Part shown: in pieces, positions 46,805-59,130 of the stretch
How the letters are laid out: each line of letters opens with the position of its first letter
Numbering within the stretch: position 1 is the first letter of the stretch
NCBI GenBank assembly: GCA_018466975.1
Contig: CM031560.1
Coordinates: 682,001-746,000, forward strand
Origin: Sparassis latifolia
Taxonomy: Eukaryota > Basidiomycota > Agaricomycetes > Polyporales > Sparassidaceae
Direction of reading: 5' to 3'
Length of the DNA stretch: 64,000 bases
Notes under the pieces: model-generated
Database searches by the model: none
What the model was told of the DNA's origin: nothing
What the model saw: only the letters and a program-made list of their open reading frames with translations
Made by a program: the position numbers and the translations under genes

Positions 46805-49800
46805 TTACTTCGTCACATCGTACGCGATCCTAGCCCCGACCCAGGCGTACGGGTAGTTGTGCTGGTAATAGTTGCGCAGCGTCCGCCGCTCTGCAAGACG
46901 TGGGATGGTTGCGTACGAACCGCCAAGCTGGAAGGTACAAGGAATCAGTAGGGCCATCGGAGAAAAACCAGAATTCAAACGTACCACAACTTGATGGTGG
47001 CCATCAAAGAAGTCGGTCGAATAGCTGCATCGCATGTAAACGAAATCGAACGACGTTCGGACTCAATCGGTCCTTACCCAGGGTAGAGGCGAGACGGGAT
47101 AAATCCGTCATATTTCTCAAGTAGCGTGGAAGTCCACTCCCAAACACCACCGTTATGTCCCTTCCCACCGTCCTTGTTGCGACCAGTGGTAGCACTTGCC
47201 ACAAGCAGAGTAAGACAGACATTACCAGCGTTGAAGAGCTGAGACTCACGGAATAGGGTGCCAGTTTCTAAACCCGATGTTGGCACCTCCCTCGTATCCG
47301 CAATCGAACATGTCCATGAAGAGGCGTAGTTCGGGCTCGGTGGGGATGCGGCCGCCTCTCACCCTTGCGTACGTCGACAAGTTATCATAGGAGGTGACAA
47401 TGGGCCAATGTTTCGCGACATTCATAGGGACTGGCCCATACAGGGTGCGAACCTGCACGTCTGTGTTGGCAACGTAAAGTTGTGAAAACTCGGAAACACT
47501 CACTTGGACCTCGCCGTCCATCTCGACCCAGCCGGCGGGGAACTTGACAGCCTCCTTGCCCTTGCTAGAGTAATACTTATAGAACTCGCCATTGGTAATC
47601 GGCCGCCATTCAATTTTGAATTCGCCGACGTGGACTTCTCTCTTGGGATGCTCGTTGTCCCAACCAAATGCATGACCTTCAACGTCGGCGCATGCGTCCT
47701 CTGATTCGTTGTCGTCATGTCCAAGCGTCACGGTGGCAGGACCAAGCGTAACGGTTGACGTAGACGGCAGCGGATCGTGATCCCAACCACTGGCGAGCGT
47801 CGACCAAACTGGAGGACTGAAGCCAGTAGGAGGTAGTGTGCCAGTGCCCGCACGCTGCAGGAGTATGTAGAGTAGCGTCTGAAGATATGTGTTTAGTTGG
47901 GGTGCAGTATTGCCAGTTTTGTGGAGCATACCTCTGCATGGAAAGCTTCGTGCTCGAGCGTCATGAACAACACTCTCGCAAGCTTCCTCGTCAGTGTGAT
48001 TTTGCCAGAGTTAATATCCCGGTAGAGCCGCATCAGCCGCTCGCGCACCCTGGACTGGAACACCACGATGCTAGCGAGGGAGGGCCATTCGTCATCGCTC
48101 TTGGGAACTTCCGAGTGAGGCTGCACGTTGCCCATTATCAGACCCGAGTTACATTTCGTCCCTACTCGAATACTCACATGACACTGAGTAGGATCATCCA
48201 CAATCGGGTCGATTCCGCGCTGAGATGGTGTGCGGATTGATCAACGTTCGTCTACATACCACTTATAGATTGGCTTACCTCAAAGATGTACTGTATCACG
48301 AATTAATATGTCTCATATGCAGCGCGACGAGGTCTCACCGACCTTAAACTCCACGGGATCCGTGTCGGCTTCCCCAAGCACTCTCGACAAGTGAATGGAC
48401 AGGAACGTGGGGATATGTCCGCAGTAGAACAAACAGATGTGCCTCAGGTCAATCGGCTTTTGGAACAACATCGAGGGCGGGATCATGCAACACGTGATAA
48501 GGTCCCAAGCCGCCCACATCGTGTGCCATTCTTCGACGGTAGGCATGCCAAATGGTGTGGTAGCAGCCGAACCACGGGGGAAAGCCAGAAGCGGGAACAC
48601 GAACTGGGGGCGCTCGAGGAGCCAGAGCGAATACTTGGACGTGCTGTCGGTCCAGCGCTGGATGGGGCGGAGGGCGGCATCCGTGAAGAGAGCATACGCA
48701 TCCTTATCGGAGTACTACGCAAATGGTTTAAGTAGGATTGTCTTCGTCACAGCAGCAACAAGAGCGCACCTTCTGGGAAACCTCAATGCGGACGAGTTCG
48801 CCCATATCGAAGGAATACTCCGCGCCCGTGGTAGGATCCACGATAGTCTGCTTCGAAGTCGACTTATAATAAGCCTCATGGCGGCCTTCAAACTCTGTTT
48901 AGCATAGGCGCCAGCATCAATTGCGTAGCGATCGACATACGTGCTTCCTCGTCGTACTTCCCGACATACTCCCACTTGTTTTCGTCAAAGGCATGCTCGT
49001 CGCCGAGCGCGCGGCCAGCACACTTCAGCCCGTTCATGATGAACTTGGTGGTAATGCCTTGAGAGTCGTTATACGCAACCTCGATCTCGCTGCGTTCATT
49101 GTCGTGGTCCAAGCCCAAAAGCAAGGTATCGCCCGAACCGGCACCAAGCGGCAGCGAGCGCAAAAACGCAGCATCGTCTCCACGAGAAAAGTTCCCTAGC
49201 GACGATCCTAGGAACAGGATGTGCAGCGGCTGATGGGAGCCCGGCGTTGAAGGTGGCGTCTCATCCGTTTCTGCTGCACTTCTCGAGGACGTCGCGGAGC
49301 TGGGTGAGATGTCTCTTCCAGAGTGCTCCAGTTTGAATAGATCTGATGCGTCCGTCGAAAAACCATTCCTGCCCTCTAAGCCGCCCTCCTGGATGAACTT
49401 CAGCCCGTCGTCGTACGTTGCACACATGCCTCTAGTGGCAACCTTTCCGTGTATCTGTTCGCCTACGTCTGAAGAATTAAGTGCAGCGAGAGTGCGCTCG
49501 AGCTCGCGCTGTTCAAGGTCGAGTGCGTAATAGTTGAAGAGAGGATAGGGTCCAGCTGGAGCGAGCCGTGAGAGTGCAGAGAGGATATGCGAAGTTTTTC
49601 GTAAAGCACTGTGAACCCCATACTTAAAGGTCAGCCGTTGCTTCGGTGATTGAGAGGAAGAAGATAAGACGGCACACGTGATGACCGATACCAGGCGATA
49701 GACTTCATGTACGAAACAGAATCCGGTGATCATTTGGAAGGAACCACATCATGAGATTTACAAGATCCTTTGACGACGCGTATTTGGGTCCAACACGCCA

Positions 49801-50169
49801 CGGTGGACAACGCTCATGGATAAATGAAACGAAAACCCACCCAGCACCAAGCTCTACGACTACTTCTTCCGTGTTCAATTGCTGGCCATGTAACGATCCC
49901 AGAGAAGGGGCGTGCATACTGCGGGCCACGTCATCTGCATGGGTCTTGAGGATCTGCTCTTCTGCTGAGAAAAGATAGTACTCGGGCGCCTTGGTTGTGA
50001 TATCGTCGTACAACCTCAGCCCATAGTCGTCATACAGAAGCATGGTGGGAAGCCACTTCTGGCCCGACGGCTGAGACAGACCGGCGAGGACGTCGTCGCG
50101 GAGGGTGCGCTCGCCCCTAAGGTCGCGAGCACGCTGCGCACGGAGGTCGATGATATCGATGGACGACAT
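46805..50169 (-). CDS. EGT1: Ergothioneine biosynthesis protein Egt1
   Basis: Twelve exons from 50169 (50169-49841, 49608-48941, 48894-48770, 48714-48343, 48290-48279, 48219-48178, 48120-47932, 47878-47504, 47452-47250, 47194-47078, 47024-46985, 46927-46805) give 864 residues. The N-terminal half is an EgtD-like SAM-dependent histidine methyltransferase (LYDDYGLRLYDDITT, VVVELGAGALRKT, HILFLGSSLGNFSR), which makes hercynine. The C-terminal half is EgtB-like: a DinB-type region with the iron-binding HX3HXE (HEAFHAE, about 573-579) and an FGE-sulfatase fold (HNGGVWEWTSTLLEKYDG, YSTDFFDGHHQVVLGGSYA, HNYPYAWVGARIAYD) that forms the sulfoxide with cysteine. The fusion and length match fungal Egt1 (N. 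crassa about 876). Exon 5 is only 12 nt. Intron 1 is long (232 nt). Confidence 0.93.
48279..48290 (-). other. EGT1: 12-nt micro-exon of EGT1
   Basis: Encodes only Tyr-Ile-Phe-Glu between introns 48291-48342 and 48220-48278. Both neighbours splice in phase with it, and the codons join DPVEFK to RGIDPIVDDP, as expected in the DinB-like region. Confidence 0.75.
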
Positions 50170-51191
50170 GGGAGGACGAAAGAAAGGAGGAACCGGGAAT
50201 GCCGAGGGGGCGTAGGCGGTTCAATTGTATATGAATCGACTGCATTCTAGGGGGGGTATATTGTTGAAGGGAGTGCTTGAATTGGATGTATGACTGCCAG
50301 AGTGACGCGGTAAAGCCGGCTCTCAATTCGGTCTGTGCTTAAGTAAGCCTCCTATGACATCAAGTGGGCAGACGGCGAAGCAGACACCTATAGTTACTTA
50401 CCTTGCCACTATGGCATGCCAACCCTCAATGTTACCATCAGAAGGACGAAAGTGTTCCGGACTCAAAACAGGAGAACGGTGGGTAAAGTAGGGGTTGAGT
50501 AGGGGCTCACTAAAGCTGCCCGAAGCGGTGCAAACCAGGACAACGGAGAGGGCGAGGAGCAGAAGCGCAAGTCTGACCGTGCACGTGTGTCCTTCGATGG
50601 GCTCGTGTCACACAGCGGAGTCATCCCGAAACGTTTACGTAAAAACACTGCAATATTATGGAAGAGTTGGCCGCGTTCAAAAGTCACATTATATACCAAA
50701 TCATACGGTCTATAACAAAGTTAGCATGGTCGAGACGTTTGCCAGAAGTACTCACTTGCTGGGAAGGATTATTGATCAGGACGTATAAGACTGTCGCTTC
50801 ACTCCCCAATGAACACAAATTGCCGCCAGTTTACTCCCTGAGGGGTTACTTACGTAGATAATTGTCATTTAGTCTGTTAAGAGAGATACAAAGAACGTGA
50901 GCGAGCTCCGGCCGTTGACCAATGCTTCCCTCCTCCAACCCAGAAGTTCTAATTCAAGAGTCAGCTGACAACAGTCAAAACGCACCAGTCTCACCAAAAT
51001 CTTACAATGAGGCACTCCGGACATGGCCCTGAACAACTCCCGGAGCCGGTGGAAGTCAAGGGGTGATGATATTCTGTAACATGTGAGTGGGCCAATAAAT
51101 GATGTCGAATAGCAGGGCAAGCCAGACAGCCACGATCAGCGAAACGGACTGTGGTTAATTGAAAAGAGAAGACGCAAAGGAGCTCGTTGTC
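50170..51191. other. Intergenic region, EGT1 promoter side
   Basis: About 1 kb with no firm gene. A short hydrophobic minus-strand stretch near 51075-51155 (VSLIVAVWLALLFDIIYWP), preceded by an acceptor-like CCACAG, might be an exon of a tiny membrane protein or a 3' extension of the DHHC gene. Evidence is too thin to annotate it. Confidence 0.4.
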
Positions 51192-52664
51192 TCAATGGTC
51201 CTTCTCCACCTCGACCAAGCGCACCGCGAGGCGCGCGAGCATCTCATCCGCACGCGGATTCCGGAGGAACGTCCGTCCATCTCCGACCCTACATTTAGAA
51301 GCCTTACTGTCAACATGCGCACCACTTTGTCGTGCTGATACCGAACTCACCCTCCGCCGCCAATAGTAAGGCGCCACAGCCATCCCCATGGACGCCTCCA
51401 GCCTATGAGCTGTGTCCAGTTCTTCCGCCAGCCCAAATCGTACAGCCGAATGTAATTGTGCGCATCCCGCACGAGGCGCCGCTGTTTGGATGAGAGCTCA
51501 TGTTCCTGCGGGGGGTTGGAGAGTGTGTTCTGCCCGCTTGATGGTGGCAGTGAAGGCACTTCGCGGAGGAGTAGGAAAGGAGAGAGGTTCTCAAGCGTCG
51601 TTTGATTCGTACTATACGTGATGAAGTCAGTAACAACGCGCAGAGAATAGTGCATCAACGCACGATGCCAAATAGATATGGTAGACCCAGAATGCGCCAA
51701 TTACAAGAGAGACTACCAAGCCGAGGAATGTCAAGAAAAGTTCGTGCAGCGGAGTCTTCTCGTCCTGCTTGGAAGTCCATCAGTGAGCACAGAAGAGCTA
51801 AGAAAAGGAGGACGCACGATGGACAAGGGATTTGTGAAAGCGTAATACACAGCAGAAATAGATAGCATGGCAACATACAGGGCGAGTAAAGTGATACATG
51901 TCAGAAGGTGGATGAATGATGTATAATTCCTGTGGCCCTGACAGAAAGTCCGAATCGTCATTTGAGAGTCACATTTAGTACCAAAACTCACGATACACTT
52001 CCCAAGCCAACCACAATGGTGATCTATCATACGCATCAGGGCAAGCGAGAAATGTTGCTCCAGCGATTGGACTCACCCATCTTGAGTACGCATCTTCCGC
52101 AAGAGCTGCAATGATGTGCACGCTCTGGTTTGGACGAAGAGCACTTCCCGCACCATTTGCCAGGAGGATGATCTGTTACATCCCCCGTATCCATCAAAGC
52201 CTGCATAAAGCCCATGTCTTCGTCACGGGTATCTGTTTCGGTTTTCTTTCCAATGACTGGTCCAGGATCTCGCGTTAGGACGGCGATGAGAGAAGAGAAG
52301 GCGAGGAAGGACAGTGTGTATGTGACAAAGAGGTGCACGCAGAATCGCAGTGGTGAGCGGAGGATGCGCAGATGGTAGTTCACGAGCATGATTAGGAGAG
52401 ATGGGTGAAATGCGAGCAGTAGGAATATGGCGCCTGCGAAGGATGTATATGCGTGAACATTGCACAAAGGCATGTAACGCCAAGAAGTCACTCACAACAC
52501 AGCGGTATGTAGTGATACCATCGCTTAGGTGGCACATCCCGTTCGTCGTCGTCGTCGTCGTCGTCGTCGTCATCGAATGTGTAGGGGGGCGTACGCCTAA
52601 CCGGAGGTGCTAGCGGGATGGAGACGAGCGGTCTTGGCCTTGGCTCGTCTGTGAGGGCATGCAT
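51192..52664 (-). CDS. DHHC-type protein S-palmitoyltransferase
   Basis: Seven exons (52664-52496, 52433-52077, 52023-51992, 51937-51818, 51767-51664, 51611-51351, 51288-51192) give 379 residues. Membrane segments: AIFLLLAFHPSLLIML, FLAFSSLIAVLT, LLTCITLLALYVAMLSISAV and FLTFLGLVVSLVIGAFWVY. The zinc-binding cysteine-rich domain reads WCGKCSSSKPERAHHCSSCG, then RCVLKM and DHHCGWLGKC, with the catalytic Cys in DHHC. The usual Pro after DHHC is Gly here. Downstream TNQTTLENL resembles the TTxE motif (T-T-L-E), and an aromatic DLGWRKNWTQLIGW C-terminus fits Pfa3-type enzymes. It attaches palmitate to membrane-protein cysteines at endomembranes. The N-terminus has nine consecutive Asp from a GAC repeat. 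Confidence 0.9.
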
Positions 52665-52952
52665 TGCTGTAAAAATCGTCGAAAGTGGTGAGCACGAAAA
52701 GCCATCAAAGGTGTGTATACATCTGCCAGGCTCAGGCTGTGCAGCTGCTCAGAGCTGCATCGACGACGATAAACTCTGTAAGTACAGTAGTAAGCGCAGT
52801 GGTCGATGGTCGCGCCGCTGTGGCCGTGGGAATGGACTGCCATGTTTGGAGGTCATAGTAAATCTGCACTCATGCTAGGCTCACCACTCTGTGCAAGCCG
52901 GTCGCCACTCTGACAATTCCAAGAACTTGGCGACTGCACTGACGGTAGTACC
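52665..52952. promoter_or_regulatory. Divergent intergenic region between DHHC gene and RRP6
   Basis: 288 bp between the two start codons; presumably both promoters. No specific motif recognised. Confidence 0.45.
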
Positions 52953-55900
52953 ATGGCTGACGCCTCTTCATCCTCTTCCACAAAACTTCATCCGAGCGGT
53001 TTCAATACTTACAATACCCAGCTCCAAAGTGCCGCTCTCAAGGCGACTAAATGTGCGGTCGGGATCCCTTCAGACCTCGCGTTTCACCGCTCTATCGACC
53101 GTGGCTTCGCACGAGACATCGACGCATGCTCCGGGCGGGTCCTGGCGCTCACCAACCGACTGCTCGCCCTTGCATCTACTGCCGACGCCTCTGCCGACGC
53201 GCGAAGGAAGGGCAAGGCAAAGCTTGAAAGCACAGACGATGTGGTAGACAACTTCCATTCGCTGGTCATCGATTCGATGGACCAGCTGCTCGAGCGCGCA
53301 GTGAGGAATGCTCTGCATCGCGCGTGCCTGCCTTTCGCTGACCGACGCGTTTGGTTGTAGGATATCTGTTTGGACGAGTATCTCGGACGCTCCAAGCCGC
53401 CCGCAATTACTGTGAATCCTGTGCAGCCTACTGTGCAGAAGGTGCGTCGCACCAGGGCTTGCGAATGCGTAGCATTATTTGACCAAGGTGTAGCAGACCA
53501 AAAGGCCTAACGTTCCCCAAGGAAAACTTGATCCTGCGTTACAGCATGCGTCCCACATCCCGAAGCCACAACTGCGCTTCAAGCGCAAAGTTGACAACAG
53601 CAGGCATACGATCTGGCGGCCCACGTTGGCTCACAAGTACAACGCCCAAGTTCCGCTCGGGTATAGCTTTGGCGAAGAAGAAGGCGAGGGCGAGGATGAC
53701 AGTGAAATTACTAGGTATACTTTTCTCTTCATATAGGCGTGTAGCTTCTGAGTGCCTCTGTTGTAGCCTACATCCTTACCGCTACGAGATCAAGCACATC
53801 CCGTACCCGTCACGCATGTTCTCCCTTTCCTCTCCCGTTAAGCCCCGCTCTTTCGACGAGACGCCTTTCACATGGGTGGAAACATCTGAATCGTTCAATG
53901 CGATGCTCGACATGCTGCGTGGCGCGTCAGAGATTGCGGTGGACCTCGAATATCATAGCTATCGCACGTTTGGAGGTTTTGTATGTCTGATGCAGCTGAG
54001 TACACGCGATGCAGACTGGGTTGTCGATACGCTGGCTGTACGCGAAGATATGGAGGCGCTGAACGAGGTATTCACAGATCCCAAAATCGTCAAGGTACGT
54101 AAGTTTTAGCAGTCACATTGTTGCATTGATCGGAAATTGGTGACGATGTAGGTGCTACATGGCGCGGACAGTGACGTCGTATGGCTTCAGCAGGATTTCA
54201 ATCTTTACGTCGTAAATCTTTTCGACACATACCATGCGTCAAAAGTGCTAGGTGCGCAAATTCGCCTGACTCTATGGCATCACCCTTTTTATCTCGTATA
54301 TCGCTTCCGTTTGTTAGAATTCCCAAGACACAACTTGGCGACGCTGCTGGAGATGTATTGCGACTTCACAGCAGACAAACGATACCAGCTTGCTGACTGG
54401 CGCATTCGGTTAGTTTCTCTTCCCAGGCGTTAGGACGTCATTCACACTTTCCAGACCGCTTCCCCAGGAAATGCTCCATTATGCCCGTTCAGACACCCAT
54501 TTCCTACTGTACATCTACGACAACCTCCGCAACGCTCTTATTGACCGCGCGCAATCCCGATCACGATCTCAGTCGCGCGCGCAAAGTCCATCCGGTTTCG
54601 CTAGGCCACCCGGGGCAGCGACACCCAGCGCCCCACAGAACTTCATCCGTACCGTACTATCGCGCTCAGAAGAGACCGCGCTACGCGTATATACGAAGGA
54701 GTCGTACAACGAAGAAAGTGGATCAGGCCCTGGTGGTTGGGACACACTTGCGCGGAAGTGGAACAAGGGCGCATTAGTGAAGGAAGCAGGGGAACCAGAG
54801 GGTACGGGCGTGCAGGCACTACAGCGCAGGGTGTACCGGTGCGTTCACGCGTGGCGAGACGCCGTAGCAAGGGAGGAGGATGAGAGTACTCGGTACGTTG
54901 TCTCTAATTACAGCTTTCATATAGACGTTGATGCTAATATTCTCTGACGGCTGTAGCTATGTCCTCCCGAACCATTACATCTTCATCCTTGCCGAACGCC
55001 CCCCCGCAGATATGGCGGCACTGTTGTCTGTGTTCCACCCCGTCCCGCCTGTGATCAGGCGGCGCACAAAGGAACTGCTCGATGCCATCCGCGACACCGT
55101 GAAGGCGCAGTTGGGCAATACCGGAGCAGCTAATGTTACAGAGCAACGGCAGCAGGCAAGCGAAGTGTCCCCGGAGACGGTGAAGACCATGCAGGTCAAC
55201 GAAGCGGCTTCGAATGCAGTCATTAGTAGTTCGTCGACCTCACTATGGGCCAAAGGTGAGTAGCTTTCGATATGTTGCAAGTGTTGATGTGTTATATGGT
55301 CATCTACAGTATTGCCACCATCTGCGGCGGCTCTCTCGTCCTCGCTGTTCGGAAATACCTCTAATGCCATCTACAAAGCTGAAGTGGTGAGCACGAAAAG
55401 TAGCACTTATGCAGCATCGCGGAGCTCTCTTTTTGGTGATCAGTCGGATCTCCCTCCGTTGAGAAACAACGCGATGACCGAATCGCATTTCCGAGAGGTG
55501 GTAGCACGCATTCACGGTGCTTTGGTTATTGCACCGTCCGCGCTCAAATTGCCTATAACTCCACAAGTCGACGAAGAATCCGCTGTCGCGGAAGTTGAGG
55601 AAACATCGGAAATGGCAGTCGAGATTCCGTTTATACCTGTCTCACAGCGCCAACCACAGCCTCTGCGAGAAGTTCTGGACCACTCCATTGTGGTGGTGGG
55701 CCAGTCGCGCACAAAAAAGCGCAAACGGGACCGCGGTGCCAGCGGTAAGGAAGGTGAGGGTGCAGAAACGCCGAGTGCGAATGAGGAAGGCAAGGCGTCG
55801 GCGGAAGGGACACCATTCGACTACAATGCTGTGTCGAACATCTTGGATGATGCGTCCGATTTGGAGCCGGAGGAGCAGGGCGCGCGGAAGAAGAAGCATC

Positions 55901-56056
55901 GGCAAGGCAAAGGTATGTCGTGTTCTCTGCTTGCAGGCATTATGCTGATGGTGGATGCGTGTAGGCGCAGCTGGGCACCAATACGGAAACTTCCCGGCCC
56001 CACCGAAGGCACATAGTCAGTTAAAGAGCGGGAACCAGTCGCGTACGTTTGGATAG
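52953..56056 (+). CDS. RRP6: Exosome-associated 3'-5' exoribonuclease Rrp6/EXOSC10
   Basis: Ten exons (52953-53300, 53361-53441, 53497-53714, 53767-54094, 54152-54251, 54318-54408, 54455-54892, 54957-55255, 55310-55912, 55965-56056) give 865 residues. The PMC2NT domain (ends [20 protein letters not shown]) binds the Rrp47 cofactor. The DEDDy exonuclease has DLE at 275-277, [14 protein letters not shown] (Asp 333) and [12 protein letters not shown] (Tyr 398, Asp 402). An HRDC domain follows ([17 protein letters not shown], then [20 protein letters not shown]), and the tail is Lys-rich ([22 protein letters not shown]), a likely nuclear signal. It processes rRNA and snoRNA and degrades aberrant nuclear RNA with the core exosome. 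Confidence 0.94.
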
Positions 56057-56358
56057 TTTGTGTTTCCACACTCTCGCTCTCCTGGTTCAATTCCACTCGT
56101 TCGAGGATGATATTTAGCGGCCATGAGAATTATCATTCACTCAAAAAAATAGGAAGTACGTTTACGATGTGATATACGACTAACACGGGAATCGAAAACA
56201 TAGCTATTCGTTAGCAAAACTGTCAACAACAAATGACATAAATTGGGACGAGGATGGAAGGTGATCATTCGTTATCTCTGCGTAATTATGGGAACTTGCT
56301 CCGGCTTTTCTTCTATTCCTCACGATTCTCCCTCGCTTCATACCAAAGGCAGCCACAA

Positions 56359-57561
56359 TCATTTTTGAGATTGCGGCGCTCGCGATTGGGCACCTCGGTT
56401 CAGTAGTTGCTCATACCTCCCACCGTCCGCCTTCTTGATGTCAAATTTTCTGAGGGCAGCCGCTGCTCCTGCTTTATCGTGGATATCAAAGGGATAGGCA
56501 GTGAGCTGATAGAGCCGAAATTGCGACATAATAGCCGATGCACCAAACGATGCAGCCAGGAAGTAATTGAGCCATCTCGTGATCCGCATGTGCTTGCGTG
56601 CTAATGCCCGCGCCGCTGCAAGGCCTAAGGTAGTGACGATGGCTAAGCCACCCATCTCCTACACAACACGGGAATATAGAGGCACAGTAAGGATCCACAG
56701 GGACGCCCAGATGAAAGGCGAACTCACATCCCAGCTTTGCCCATCAATGCCGTGTGCCACCAGTGTCATAATGATGTCTATGTCATGCGGCGAGAGCTGT
56801 TGACCCTCTAGAAAACCCTGGAACCACCATCTGGCAGCCCCTTGGGCTTTACGACTTGGCCATATGTGGCTGGTCCACCAGGTTATCCGCTGTGAAAGAC
56901 CTGAGCTAAAGTCCGTGCCTATGTAGTGTTGGAAATAGGAGGATAGCTGCTTTTGGAGTATAGAGGCGGCTTACCTGGAGAAATGTACGGCCCTTGTATA
57001 CGAGCGAACAGATCTGGTATTACAGAATCCAGCGACTCCGGTAAAATGAGAGCCTTCCGCCGTTCGGGGTCCTGAGCGACTGTGTAGAAGGTAAAGACCA
57101 CGTTCGTGATGGGATGGATATCATCGTCCGCCACGAACTTGGACACATTATTGTTGATAGCCATATTCCAGAAAGTTACAGTCCCTAGTGCAGCGCACGT
57201 TCCTGCGAGCCGCATCCGATACCTGGCAATGTAGAGTGGTCTGACGCCGAAGAAACGACCGCACAGACTTCCAGCTATGAAGATGCTACCCCATCCAATG
57301 ATGGGGGCCCAGATATGTTGATCGGTGCCGTGCTGGACGCGGCGATTATGCGACAGCTATGGATTAACACCTGAGATCACTACTCACAAATATGCGCTGT
57401 AGATTGTGCTTAAGCTGCACGGACTGAACACCTGTCTCTGCCTTGGAAATGGTGGCACTCATAACCTCCGGCTGAGCGACCGAAGAGGGCACTGGCAGCT
57501 GGATTTCGGTGGACAAATCCAGAGGTTCATAATCATCGTGTCGACTTGTGCGATCATCCAT
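56359..57561 (-). CDS. Unknown protein, tandem paralogue 1
   Basis: Exons 57561-57388, 57332-56975, 56918-56728 and 56658-56359; 340 residues. Not recognised. It shares with the gene at 57958-59130 the same exon-intron plan and phases and many blocks: YEP near the start, LKHNLQRIF, IWAPIIGWGSIFIAGSLCGR, FARIQGPYISPG, ARWWFQGFLEGQQLSPHDID, AARALARKHMRITRWLNYFL, IHDKAGAAAALRK. There are moderately hydrophobic stretches (WGSIFIAGSLCGRFFGV, NYFLAASFGASAIMS) that could be membrane-associated; no catalytic motif is visible. The start was chosen at MDDRTSRHDDYEPL because it aligns with the paralogue's start. Confidence 0.7.
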
Positions 57562-57957
57562 CGGTGTCGGCTGTTGAAATGCACCTGTCTGTCCTTCCAC
57601 CGTCGCCGACAGAGGTCAGATGATGAGGAACAGATACTGCACAACAGCTTGAGGCTCGACTTGTACACACGTGAGAGCGGCAGGGCAAGTATGAATCTGA
57701 GATCTGTCCGCTTTGATCGAATCTACTATGTACATGATCTTGGCCCATGGCCAGTTATGTACTCACAACGACGAGCGGCACATCTTTTCTATGCATCGAC
57801 ATATTGTACTCGAAATAAATTAGTGGTAATCATTGTTATGTGCGTAAAATGCCACTAAACTTGAACAATGAAGAGATGTGCTTCGATAGAACTACAGACT
57901 CGCCACCGATCCTGTGACTCTGAGATAGCTCCGGTACTACATACTCACTTGAATCCT
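57562..57957. other. Spacer between the tandem paralogues
   Basis: 396 bp; promoter side of paralogue 1 and 3' flank of paralogue 2. No gene seen. Confidence 0.5.
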
Positions 57958-59130
57958 TCACACCCATGCCCCATTCTGAACGTATGAGGGCTCACTGCCC
58001 AAGATGTCACCTGAGAACTCATCGAGCTCCGCAGTCAATCGCTCGAATGCTTCAGGATAGTACTTTCTCAACGCAGCTGCTGCTTTAGCTTTGTCATGTA
58101 TGCTCAAAGGATAGGTGATATAGTGGTATGGCCATAAGCCCTCGGTGATGGCCAACGAACCGAGGGATGCTGCCAAGAGACAATTAAGCCATATTGTGAC
58201 AGGCATATGTTTCCGTGCCAGTGCTCGTGCTGCAGAGCAGCAGAGTGTCATGCAGAGGGACAAGGCATTGCCTAACTGCACAGGATTGAAGACCAGGTCA
58301 AATTGTCGTGCAAGAAGATGCTCACCCGCCACTCGGGACCGTCAAGGGCTTGCGCCACCATGGTTATAATTGTCTCTATGTCGTGTGGAGACAGATTCGC
58401 ATCCTCAAGATAGCGCTGAAACCAGAATCTAGCAGCCGCTTTAGCACGACGACTCAACCACAGTTGGTAGATCAGCCAAGATAGCTGTTGTCGTGTCCGT
58501 TCAGCAAACGTTGCATCTACAGAACACCGCGGAGTGAATGGGACCTGGAAGAATGTGATCGGGTAAGCAACGACTGACCTGGAGGAAAATACGGTCCCTG
58601 GATACGAGCAAAGAGCGATGGCACCAGAGGCGCTGATGCCGCCGACAGCAAAGCTTTGCGGCCATTAGGATCCAAGGATGCCAAGTAAAAGGTCAACCAG
58701 GTAACATGGAAGATAGTACTAAGATCACTGTTCTCCTGGTACTGTCGTGCGTGGTGATAATATCCCCTATCCCAGAAGGTCGCAACTCCCAGAGCAGTAC
58801 AGGCACCCGCAAGTCGTCTCCGAAATCTGCCCATGTTGCACCGTCTGATCCCGAGAAAACGGCTACATAGATTGCCTGCAAGGAAAACGCTGCCCCACCC
58901 GACCACTGGTCCCCAAATGTGCGCATCACTATCATCCTGGGGACGATATGAACACAACACGAGCTGTGACAGGATCGATCGATGATGTCACTCACGAATA
59001 TGCGCTTCAAAGTGAACTTGAGCTTGATCGGCTGAGAATCTGCAGGCCTAGCGGCGTCAACTCCAGGATAGGGAGCGTCTGAGAGCGAGCTGTCTGTAGG
59101 CCATTCCACGGGCTCATACTCGCGTTTCAT
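57958..59130 (-). CDS. Unknown protein, tandem paralogue 2
   Basis: Exons 59130-58996, 58936-58579, 58516-58326 and 58275-57958; 333 residues, intact. Aligns along its length with the neighbouring gene: REYEPVEWPTDSSL, FTLKRIF, HIWGPVVGWGSVFLAG, LFARIQGPYFPPG, ARFWFQRYLEDANLSPHDIE, SAARALARKHMPVTIWLNC, SIHDKAKAAAALRK. It differs by an extended tail (FERLTAELDEFSGDI...). Introns fall at the same three positions. The pair probably arose by tandem duplication; function unknown. Confidence 0.72.

Noticed and set aside
36378..50169. Idea that EGT1, ADE6, YPD1 and neighbours form a functional cluster
   Set aside because: The products belong to unrelated pathways, strands alternate and no shared regulatory motif was seen; ordinary gene-dense chromatin explains the proximity.
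58480..58520. Suspected frameshift at the third exon of tandem paralogue 2
   Set aside because: On recheck, the exon boundary at 58516 gives a consistent phase and an intact 333-residue protein.
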